DNA of 64,000 bases from Anthoceros angustus. Its lineage: Eukaryota; Streptophyta; Anthocerotopsida; Anthocerotales; Anthocerotaceae. Under the pieces are notes generated by a model. It saw nothing but the letters and a program-made list of their open reading frames with translations. It was not told the DNA's origin and did not search any database. Position 1 is the stretch's first letter. Each line of letters begins with the position of its first letter. This document shows positions 1 through 9,794 of the stretch, piece after piece. A program made the position numbers and the translations under genes. The stretch spans positions 558,001 through 622,000 of the forward strand of contig MU008169.1 in NCBI GenBank assembly GCA_010909165.1, read 5' to 3'.

Positions 1-955
1 TATGAATAATGGATCATTATTTGGATAATGGATCATTATTTAGAGAAAAATTGAAAGTAAAAGGTAGATAAAAAGGTGAAAATTTATCAAATTCTCCCCC
101 AAAAACATTTCACTCCCTCGGTTCCTCGCTTGATCTTGATTGCACTTTCTGGGCTAACAATATTATGTCATTCCGAATGTATTATTTGTCTTTATTTTAT
201 CGTTAAAATTGGGTCAGCCAATCCCGCCTAGGGAGTGAGCGACGAGCCAAGTGGAAGGAGAAATATACTAGGTTTATCGTATTTGAGGGACCTTTTTCTA
301 CAAGGTATGCTTCTCGTGCCAGGGTACCTACACGACTCGGTGAATGTGTTCAGCGTGGGTTCGAATAAAGCAGATGCCTTCATGCGGTCCTCCATGAGTT
401 GAGTGCAATGGGCGACCTGCGTATCACATGCAAGCCATAGAAACTGCATTTGTATCGATGGGCAACAAAATTGATGTTGTTACGTGAGCATTTGCGGGGG
501 GGCGGGCCTTGCATACAATGCAGGGCATGTGGACTGAGGAGCTGATTCCAGGTGCCATCTGTTGGACTGACATCTTCTGCCCTGCCCTGACTGCCCAGAC
601 TTCAGAATGAAGCACCATGTGAACTGTGTTGAACTGCCCTCATCTCTGCAAGTGAAGAAGTTGTTGGAGGGATGTCAGGGGTGTTGGAGTTGTCTTGCAT
701 GGAGACACCATGTGCACCCCCAGCACATAGCAGGCAGGACCACTTTCGATCCACTCTCTCATGGACTGACCTGAGATGCCGAGCCAGGATCGATCCTCAG
801 GAGCGCTCCCGGAACCCTGCAGGTTTGCCACTCTGCTTCCACACCATGTCTCAGTTTGAACAGGAATGGGGAGTTAAGCAAGCACATCCACCACAAGAAA
901 GAAAGCAATTTTCCCTGGCCTACACACTTGAGCACTGGCTTTTTCTTCCATTTTC
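1..955. other. No gene seen; 3' flank of the PPR gene
   Basis: The first 200 bases are AT-rich with a short duplicated motif at the very start (ATAATGGATCATTATTT). Open frames between 228 and 955 are short, lack recognisable domains and overlap each other on both strands. I see no gene; the right part is probably 3' untranslated sequence of the minus-strand PPR gene that ends at 956. Confidence 0.5.
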
Positions 956-3719
956 TCACGGTCGACCCTTACAGCTGCAACAACCAGCTGCGAATCGATG
1001 CACTCGGTACCCATCCCTTACAACAATATCTCTTTGTTCAAGCCTTGACATTATCTCCGTGGAACTGTGGCAATCACTGCACATGCGTAGATTCTTCGTC
1101 ACCACCAGAGGTGTCCCACTCGGAGTGTTCAAGAGACCAAACGCCAGAGCTAGCTTCTCAGCATGCCCACAAAGCACATCTTCCTTTTCCTTCTCACACA
1201 CTGGCTTCAACACCAACTTTGTGTGTGGTACATGGCCCCCTTCCAGTTTCAGACGTGCATTCATGCTCCCCAACTTGAGCGCAATATCATCTCTGTTTTC
1301 TCCCACCACAAAAGAATGAACCTCCTTATTCACCTCAATGGTCGCCACTGCAGGTTTTTTGTTAGCTCCAGCTACCCTCCTCTGTGTTTCAATCCTGTCG
1401 ACATCGGTCCACCTACCTGCATCTGCATAGGCATTGGCCATGAGCACATAGGCAGGCGCCGCCTGGGGATCCAGCCTAACAATGCTTTCAAAACACGACA
1501 TCGCCCTCTCGATATCCCCGTGACTTTTGGAGGCAGTCAACAAAGACGTCAAGCCCACAACATCACTTTGGCCCTCACATGATAATAGCATCTTCTCTGC
1601 GTCATCTAAATGGCCAGCTCGCCCAAGAAGATCAATCATGCAGGTGTAATGCTCAATAGTAGGTTTGATGCCATGCTGTTCAGCCATGGAATTGAAGTGC
1701 TTGAGACCCTCGTGGACCAGCCCTTCATGACTGCATGCTGCTAGAAGGCAAGTAAAAGTAGCATCATTAGGCTGAATACCGGCAACTAACATATCCTCGA
1801 AACAAGCTAGTGCCTTGTGACCTTCATCACAATCACCATACCCAGATATCAGGGCGTCCATGTCACCACATCCTTTGTGTTCATGCTGTCAAAACCTGGC
1901 GTGCATCTTCCAGTTCACCACATTTTGCATACATGTCCACCAGGCAGTTGCCCACAACGTTATCCAGCAGTCCTCTTTCCACAATCTGTGAGTGCAGCTG
2001 CCTGCCCTTCTGTAAGGCACCAGTGCTTGCACAGGCCTTCAGAAGGCAAGCAAAAGTAACATGGTTAGCCAAAATGAGGCCCTGCTCCATTTGTCCATAC
2101 AAACAAGCGCCTCTTGGCCGAGTCCTTGCTGTGCATACCCAGCTATCAGGGCGGTCCATGTCACCACATCCTTTGTGGCTGTCAAAAACCTGGCGTGCAT
2201 CTTCCAGCTCACCACATTTTGCATACCCAGCAAGCAGCGCTGTCCATGTCACCACATTCTTTGAGTTCATGCTGTCAAAAACCTGGCGTGCATCTTCCAG
2301 TTCACCACATTTTGCATACATGTCCACCAGGCAGGTGCCCACCACTGAGTTGTCCAGCAGTCCTCTTTCCATGATCAATGAATGCAGCTGCCTGCCCTTC
2401 TGTAAGGCACCAGTGCTTCCACAGGCCTTCAGAAGGCAAGCAAAAGTAACATGGTTAGCCAAAATCCTCTCTCCATTTGTCCATACAGAACAAGCGCCTC
2501 TTGGCCGAGTCCTTGCTGCATACCCAGCTATCAGGGCATTCCATGTCACCACATCTTTGTGGCCATGCTGTCAAAACCTGGCGTGCATCTTCAGTTCACC
2601 ACATTTTGCATACCCAGCAATCAGGGCATTCCATGTCACCACATCCTTTGTTCATGCTGTCAAAACCTGGCGTGCATCTTTCAGTTCGCCACATTTTGCA
2701 TACATGTCCACCAGGCAATTGCCAACAAACAAGTTAGTGGGAATGCCACTGTGCAATACATCACAGTGCACTTTTCTGCCAGATTCCAAGTCGGCAGCAA
2801 ATGCACAAGCTTGTAGGGCAGCTACAAAGACGTGACCATTCGCCCTCACTCCTGACCTACGCATGTCATGGTACAGTTGTATGGCCTCATTATGTTTCCC
2901 ATGTTTAACATATGCAAAGATAATAGAACCCCACGTTTTAACATCTGGTTTGCCTACCCTGCTGAACACATCCATGGCCTCCTTTAGGCTACCTCCACAA
3001 GCATACATGCGCAAGATATGGTTCCCCAAGTATGCATTCAATTCGTACCCAAGTTTGACAGTGAGACGATGAACTCGACGCCCCACAACCAAGTCCTTTT
3101 CAGCTGTACACAGTTTCAGCACAGTGCAAAACAGAGACTGAGAAATAGCAGTGTCTTTCTGCGCCAGAGATTCCAGGGCTCCAACGGCCTCAGAAAGCTT
3201 CCCCTGCTGACATAACGTGCTCACGGTTACAGCCGTAACGACGCCCAATCCCGATCCTCCATGCCTGCCAGGTTCAGGCTCATCCGGAGAGCTCGACTTG
3301 GAAGAAGAGGCACCATAACCCATCTCCATATCCAAGGAAACGAGCTGCTCATCAACCCAATCTGGCTTGAACATGTTGTTTAACCACAGCACCTCGCCGG
3401 ACCCCTTACGCCGGAAGTCAGGCCAATGCGAACTCTTCTTATCTCGCCTGTTGTCCGACCACATGGTAGGGTCCCGAAAAAATTGTTGCCATAGGATCTC
3501 CTGCTCCTGGCGACAACCATCTCTGGAAAATCCATCCCCACGCACAGTTTTTCTCGGAAGTGGAGGTGCTGGGCTCCTTACACTGCTGTACCTGGAAGCA
3601 TGGTTGTTTGCCGTGGCTGGACTCCCTAAAGTGCGGTGAGCGGGAGCTTCTCGTACAATCCCTGTGCCTACACCAATTCGCCGGGTCGACAACGGGTCCG
3701 GTTGCCATACTGTGGCCAT
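956..3719 (-). CDS. PLS-type PPR protein with DYW:KP deaminase domain (frame interrupted)
   Basis: Predicted organelle RNA-editing factor. The N-terminal piece (3719-2652) has an S/R-rich leader that looks like a targeting peptide. It is followed by a segment with DNRRDKKSSHWPDF and GSGEVLWLNNMF that resembles the PDF motif of OSB single-stranded DNA-binding proteins. PPR repeats then follow (VVGRRVHRLTVKLGYE, CLVDMYAKCGELKDARQV). The middle piece (2552-1881) holds nearly identical P-L-S repeats. The C-terminal piece (1861-956) has the last repeats, the E region and a DYW-type cytidine deaminase domain with HAE, the zinc ligands CSDCH and the C-terminus CSCKGRP. The usual PG box reads KKPA, the hallmark of the DYW:KP subtype linked to U-to-C editing. 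The frame breaks near 2650, 2560 and 1875, each time where the motif ARQVFDS has lost one T from a run of five; two compensating indels lie near 2230-2040. It is therefore either a young pseudogene or a gene with homopolymer errors. No introns are evident. A more decayed paralogue lies at 39,613-42,493. Confidence 0.85.
1880..2700 (-). repeat. Near-identical tandem PPR-coding repeats
   Basis: The DNA coding for the motif ELEDARQVFDS occurs five times, at about 1887, 2185, 2275, 2569 and 2659. Spacing alternates between about 90 and 295 bp, giving a super-repeat near 385 bp. The intervening DNA (CLLKACxSTGALQKGRQLHS, CLVDMYAKCGELEDA) is almost identical between units, so the repeats were expanded or homogenised recently. 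Three of the five units carry four instead of five A (plus strand) before CCTGGCG, and these are the frame breaks of the host gene. Confidence 0.8.
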
Positions 3720-5334
3720 CGTGCAGGGACCACGGTCGGAAGAAGGCGTGCATCAATCACCCATCTGACCAAAGAAAAGGTGATACGCAGGCCCCTGGCC
3801 TGCTGAAAGACCAGATTGAAAAGGAACTCTTCATCTGGGGATTGTCAGACCAAACACCTTGCATACATGTACTGGGAACGCCTGTCCGGTCTGAGGTGCT
3901 CGCAGAATTTCAGGGCGGAAGTTCGGAAGTTACTGTTTCTCCAAATTATGGAATTTGCACGTCGGGAATCCACATCGGACAAGCAGCTGCGCAGGCTTCT
4001 CCATTTGAGCCCCCGAATTCAAGAGCCTCTGCTCCAGATTCACGAAATGCTGGCCCCGTAGTCGACTTTTTGATTGATTAGCGAAAACAGGCTGTTTCGA
4101 CCTCGCTGAAAGTGGCAATTTAGCATGGGCGACTAGTCAATAAAAAAAATATTGGAGCCTTCGCAGCAATGTATGGCAGCCCTTATTCTCGGGCAAAGGT
4201 AAAGGGGGGGAGTTTTAATCCCTTATTCTCGGGCAAAGGTAAAGGGAGGGAGTTTTAATGGGTGAGAAAATTTTTCCGAAGTCTCATAAAGATAAAAGTG
4301 GAGAGTTTTAATGGGTGAGGAAGTTTTTCCCAAGTCCCACATAACCTGCGAATGGTATCTAGGCATGTATTCAGATGACCTTGGGAAGAGTATAGTCTCT
4401 TTCGGTTGGGATGATACGATGTATAATATAAGGGAATCAGAGCCCTTGCTGAAGATTTCTCCCTGGGGTTTTTTTTATTATTTTTAAAATACCAAAATAA
4501 AAAAAATTCAGCATTGGCATTCGTTGGCAGCACATACGTTGTAGTGATGCTCACCAAACGTTATATTGGGTGGAAATAATTTAATTGATTGATACGCAAG
4601 TCCATTACAAAGGCCAACCCTCTATTAGGTGTATGTAGGTACTATGGTCGATATAATGGGGTTCAGCAGTGGTCCAACTAACTAGAGTTTGGAGGGCCTC
4701 AAAGCACATTTCACGCTCTTGGACTTCTTGCAAGGGAATTATTGTGTGTTCCTTGGGCAAGACCTAAAGATGAAAGTTAATCGAGGGTAGCAACTAAGGG
4801 CTTCCGCTTCCTCCACCTTGCACTCACAAAGAGCAACTAACTCCTGTAGACGCAAGCCAATGCCTGAGAGCTCTTTCTCCCCATTTCTTACGGTGCTTGT
4901 GACGTCACTTGCCTCTAATGGCGAAGCCAAGGCGGCAAGGGAGACTTCAAAATCCGGGGCACAAACTTTCTGAGGTCGGGCATGGTGGTGGGAGGGCGAT
5001 GACTGCCGCCGCCCAGCCCGAGGCCGACGGAGGGCGTGGCGATGGCGACAATGAGGGCGGCCGCATGCATGGTGTGGATGGGGGCGATGCCGTGCTGGCG
5101 GCGGACGGAGAGGCAAGGCCTGCGGTGCTGGCGGCAATCGCGGCAGGGGAGTGGGACTGGAGCGTGCCAGTGCGCTTGAGGAAGGTGGTGTACGGGAGGA
5201 ATCACTATGACAACACAGAATTCCGTGTTGAGAAATGCTAATAAGAACATGCACAAATATGACTCTGAAGAGCTAGACATTAGTGTAACCGAATTGATTG
5301 GAGCATTGATCCAATCAATGACTCTGAAGAGCAG
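3720..5334. other. Intergenic; small tandem repeat, no supported gene
   Basis: A unit starting CCCTTATTCTCGGGCAAAGG is repeated at 4171 and 4219 (period 48), and its tail GAGTTTTAATGGGTGAG recurs about 50 bp later. 4440-4520 is AT-rich with T and A runs. Between 4739 and 5394 long frames overlap on both strands (R/P-rich on minus, G/A-rich on plus); they look like by-products of GC-rich sequence and match nothing I recognise. Confidence 0.5.
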
Positions 5335-6649
5335 GTGATGTACAGAAGAAGAGGCAGAGGAAGAGGTCAAAGTCGAGGCCGAAGCCGAGGCCACGGTAGA
5401 GGCTCCTCTTCACGTTCTATCATTCCTACACAACATACTTTTATTGAAGAGACTCCATCTTCTTTTACACCGCAAGAGGTAACAAGAAGGATGGAATTAT
5501 GTGTACTTGTTGCAGGAGATCCTGAATCACACGGACAAGGACTATCGGAAAATGAAGAATGGTGAGCCTAGGAAAAAGGCCCCACCTGGAGTGCAAGTTG
5601 CCATTAAGAAACAGTCTTCAGCAACACCATCAGCTCTCACTGTCTGCTTGACATCATCTAAGGCCTCTGACCCTTGCTAGTATTTAGATAGTCGAGTCCC
5701 TAACTAAAAGGCAGAAGTCTGTTCTCTTGGTGACGACCACAACCTTCCTATAGCTGGAGACGATCATGTTATTCTCAGATGCAATTCGGGTAAAGTTTTT
5801 CTCTTAAATAACATCTGCATGTACTATCCATGTGTAAAAACTTAGTGTCTACTGCTAGCTTATGTCTAGAATATACTTTGCAAATCACACTCCATGCAGG
5901 AAGTTGCTTCATTACTTATGTCACCAATACGTCATATGCCATCTGCACAGGCACATTAGAATATGGACTTTACAAGTTGTTAGTCCAAGTGGGTCCCACA
6001 CATTCCATCAATGAAGCGTCCCAAGATTTTGCTACACCATCCCAAACTGTGTTTTGGCATTGCCGTTTAGGTCACCCAAGTAGTAAAAAATTACTCCAAA
6101 TGTTTAAGGGAAACCTTAATAGAACTCTGTCTCTCCAAGATTGAACACCTACCTTGCTGTGAAGTTTGTGTCTTAACCAAAAGACATCAAGCTCCTTGTC
6201 AGATTATCTCACCATAGAGGGCTACATCATCTCTAAAGCTTATTCATACATACATTTGTGGTCCTCTCTTTAAACCCTCCTCTAGTGGTAGCAGATACTT
6301 TTTGACCTTTACAGAAGACTAAGTATCTCGCTTCGTCCTTACCTACATCCTGAAGAACAAGAGTGATGCTTATCATTTCTTCAAGGATTACATGGCTTGG
6401 GCAAAGAGGTTAACATATAAAAAACTCAAGATCTTACGTTCCGACAATGGTGGCGAGTTCACATCCAATGTATTTGCTGAGTTTTGTCGAGCTGAAGGCA
6501 TAGCTCAACAACTCACTATTGTACACACTCCTCAGCAAATTGGCGTAGCGGAAAATAAGAATTTACGCCTACAAGAGATCATAAATCACACAGACCACAA
6601 GATTTTGTCAATAAATCAGATGGATTCTCTTGAGTTTGAATGTAGTTAA
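5335..6649 (+). pseudogene. Ty1/copia gag-integrase remains
   Basis: Decayed retrotransposon polyprotein on the plus strand. At 5335-5450 there is an RG/SR-rich basic stretch (RRRGRGRGQSRGRSRG) like the nucleic-acid-binding tail of Gag. At 6050-6140 the gag-pre-integrase signature HCRLGHPSSKKLL is readable. At 6392-6649 the integrase core shows LRSDNGGEF, FCRAEGIAQQLT and HTPQQIGVAENKN, where the usual text is HTPQQNGVAERKN. Many stops and frameshifts separate the parts, so the copy is dead. The RNase H end of a copia element follows directly but on the opposite strand. Confidence 0.85.
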
Positions 6650-6839
6650 TGTCTATAGTCTTATTTTCTAATAGTTCTCTTATATAATGATACTCAACTG
6701 CTACGTGCTTAGTTCTAGAATGAAAGACAGGATTTCTAGCTAAAACTATTGCTCCCTGGCTATCACTAAACAAGGAGGATAGGTGTAAGTCACTATTGTA
6801 GCACCTAGTGCATGCATAGCAAGTGTTGTTGACCAGCAT
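6579..6839 (-). pseudogene. Ty1/copia RNase H fragment, inverted relative to integrase
   Basis: The minus-strand frame carries the C-terminal end of a copia RNase H domain: DSQGAIVLARNPVFHSRTKH, YHYIRELLENKTIDINYI and QENPSDLLTK. These are the usual conserved blocks in the usual order. It abuts or slightly overlaps the plus-strand integrase fragment, so two copia pieces were joined head to head by inversion or by insertion of a second copy. Confidence 0.85.
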
Positions 6840-7590
6840 TTATGCTCAATCAATTGTTAAGGTCATACACTTCCGAGATTTTCAAGCAAAGGATATTGAT
6901 GTTGATGAGCAAGTCCACTTTCGAATATTTTTGTAGAGAACTTTTACCTTTGCTTCAAAAGGAAGATTACGGAGTATTGCAAATGCAAATGGTGTGGATA
7001 CCTCCACTTTGCACGGCATTTTTATTCAATTTTGTGGCAAGAGTTCGGATACTACATCTTGACTACTAGTCTTAGATGAGATGGTCTTCTGTTGGACACA
7101 ATTTGTACGTCTTATATTTTATAAATTTCAAATATTCTCTTAAACAAATCTTACATGAGATGGCATGATCCAAATCGTCTGAAGAGATAAGAGGATTATG
7201 CGTTTTAGGTTTCACTTAATGTTGTTGTTGTTGGGGCCATTGACCAAAATCCTATTCCCATCATTGCGCTATACAAGAATCCTATGGATTACACCTTAGG
7301 AAACATTTCCACAGTTGCTTTCTTTGATACCAAACGCATGTTTTGGAACTATGTTATTAGATAGGCAGGCTAGGTAGAATAAATGATAGGAACTTATTCC
7401 AGAGGACAGAATGTGGAAAAAGATACGCACTAGGAATGTTGGGTCACAGAGTATGATCCACTTGATCGTTTTAGCGAAGAACAAAACATAACGAAATTAT
7501 ACACATCTCGAGGGGTCTGGAGTCACATCGACTTAGTTCACTAGGCTTCCTCTCGCTTGCGACACTGCCCATGCACTAACCGCCCCTTGC
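6840..7590. other. AT-rich retroelement debris, no gene
   Basis: No frame with a recognisable domain. The base composition continues that of the copia remains, so LTR or internal copia sequence is likely, but I could not find a matching pair of LTRs. Confidence 0.4.
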
Positions 7591-8440
7591 CAACGACGCC
7601 GCCTCACGCTGCGCGCTCACCGCCGCCCCAGATGCAGGCTCGCTTTCGCTGGTATGCCGCTCGCTGCCTCCTTCAATGAGGAAGTTCCTTATATGTAATA
7701 AACAAAGATGAATGATCTCATCTATGCCAATTCAATATTGAAAACAAGATCCTTAGAAAAGGAGTTCCTATTGTGTGAAGAACAAACATCTATTGTGAAA
7801 CTTCAAAATATAAATATAATAATTAGTAGTCATTAGAATCCAGTCTAGTCTAGTTTTTGGTGTATACTTAGTTATCGGGTCTATTTGCATAAAAAATAGT
7901 TATCCGATCTTGACTACTAAAAGTCTCTATATATGTAGTGGTCACCCATTGTTCATTTATTTTGTATGACACTTGTTTGCTTTGAGAGACTAGATTTTTA
8001 TTAGCGCCTATGCTATGTATTAACTTTGGTTTGGGGTCAAGCTATGTTTAATTATTATGTCTTGACGGATAAAGAGTCACTATATATGTAGATGTGGTGT
8101 TCATTTATTATTTATTTATTTTTGGAAAAAAGTGTTCGATTGAGACAATATATTTTTATTAGAAGTTATGCTATAAATTGATCCATCATGTTGTGAAGGG
8201 TCCTATTTCAACAAAGATATTTGAACTGTGGCCTCAAGCCTTACTACAAGGGAGATATACGAGCTATGGGGTCCTGAAGGGTGTTACAACATGGGACCTA
8301 TTACGGGCTATATGGTAGAGATCTCATGGCTAGGTTGTCACTCATCAAACGGGAGATGCAATATATCAAAAGCGAATACAATCAGTATATATATGTGATT
8401 TTCTTGTCTCACATCGCCTTCACTATTATATTCAACAAAA

Positions 8441-9079
8441 ATGGATGCAGAAAAACTTGGAAAGGGAGAACTAGCCTTGAACAACATAAATGGAGAAGAA
8501 TGTGAAGAAGGAGAGCTACTAGTGAACAACATGAATGATGTGCTATGGTCCAATCACCAAATTTTATGTTTGGAAGGTAGTGAACTCCAAACGGTCAACT
8601 GGGAGCGCGTGTATGAGGTTATCCAAGCTCATATAGATGTAACATATGCAAATGCAAGCGTCCATGTGAACATGTGTAAATGGTCAAGACATGTATTAGA
8701 CCTACACGGCCTAGCGATCGAGTGTTTTAAAAGATTTTGGGTAGAAGTACTGCACGGTCGACTAAGTAAGGATCCATTACCGGTATTCAATCAAGGACTG
8801 AAAGAACTAGCGGATTTGGAGGAGGGCATAAGATCTACAACGACATTAGTGACAATGAGAGGTATGACCCCTAGAGACCGGGTGGATCAATTCTTGAAGA
8901 ACTTTGTGGAACAAATCAACTACTTTATTCCTAAGCTACAATGTACAACAATTGAAAAAAAATATGCAAGACGTTCAGTAAAATTCTTCTCCAAAGCCTT
9001 GCAACTAATCAAAAGTCCAAAGGAGGCTTGGAATTACAAATTTGATGTTGAAACAGAGTTATTAAGTCACTTAGAATAA
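8441..9079 (+). CDS. Unrecognised 212-aa protein (copy 1)
   Basis: A complete frame from ATG to TAA that I cannot assign. The N-terminus is acidic with repeated GEL/NNI(M)N motifs. The rest looks like a compact helical protein, with WERVYEVIQAHIDVTYAN, CKWSRHVLDLHGLAIECFKR and a basic C-terminal part (KKYARRSVKFFSKALQL). No membrane span, signal peptide or catalytic motif is visible. The second copy at 46543-47181 is also open over its full length and equal in size. A hand comparison gave roughly 20 replacement and 11 silent differences, which suggests weak constraint. The flanking DNA on both sides is duplicated with it. It could be a lineage-specific gene or a mobile-element gene. Confidence 0.55.
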   Translation: MDAEKLGKGELALNNINGEECEEGELLVNNMNDVLWSNHQILCLEGSELQTVNWERVYEVIQAHIDVTYANASVHVNMCKWSRHVLDLHGLAIECFKRFWVEVLHGRLSKDPLPVFNQGLKELADLEEGIRSTTTLVTMRGMTPRDRVDQFLKNFVEQINYFIPKLQCTTIEKKYARRSVKFFSKALQLIKSPKEAWNYKFDVETELLSHLE

Positions 9080-9345
9080 CTTCTTTTCAAGAGGTTATCA
9101 CAAATATGTACTTGTCTTTTCTTTTGTCTAATCTATAAGAACATTTGGAAGGGTATGTACTTTTCTTTTCTTTCGACTAACCAATAAGAACATTTGGAAG
9201 GGTTTGGACATACTGTTTGGACAAACAGATTTTTCCAGAGTTTTCTCATCTTTGAAGAAGATGGATCTTCTAAGACTGCAGATTTATCTTAGATCTAGGC
9301 CTTACATTCTTTACATTCCATGTGGGTATTTATTGTTCTCCAGCC

Positions 9346-9461
9346 CGATGGCCTAATTATTTGGCCTTCCACCTCGATGGCCTAATTATTTGGCCTTCCA
9401 CCTCGATGGCCTAATTATTTGGCCTTCCACCCCGATGGCCTAATTATTTGGCCTGCCATCC
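9346..9461 (+). repeat. 29-bp tandem repeat, four units
   Basis: A 29-bp unit containing CGATGGCCTAATTATTTGGCC starts at 9346, 9375, 9404 and 9433. The equivalent place in the other block D copy (about 47,451-47,480) has only one unit, so the array expanded, or contracted, after the duplication. It lies downstream of both the 212-aa ORF and the BTB gene, which converge here. Confidence 0.9.
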
Positions 9462-9794
9462 CACCATAGCCGAAGAGAAGGAAGCTCACTCGGCGAAAGT
9501 GAGATGGGCAAACTAGAAATTAACAACAAAAGTTCAACTACAGGGAAAATCTGGGTAGAGACGACGGAAAATTTGGAATGTTGTTGAGACTGCAAGGCAG
9601 TGTCTGCCACTACTAGCCCCAACCCTTCGCTTCCATGGTCTTTGCTTCAATGGTCTCTGCTTTCTAGTTATCTCATCTGACTAAACCTTTCCCTTTCATC
9701 TACGTAGCCAGCTCCTGTACAGAAAGTGAGGTATGCCTGTTCCGTTCTGCAACGCAAGACGAGATGTTGGACAATGCACTGCACAAGCCTCCCC

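Noticed and set aside
672-1582. Plus-strand frames of 139-215 codons
   Set aside because: They lie antisense to the DYW domain of the PPR gene or in its 3' flank.
4739-5394. Minus-strand frames of 159-171 codons and a plus-strand frame of 110 codons
   Set aside because: They overlap each other, are compositionally biased (Pro/Arg/His or Gly/Ala) and match no family; coding status cannot be supported.
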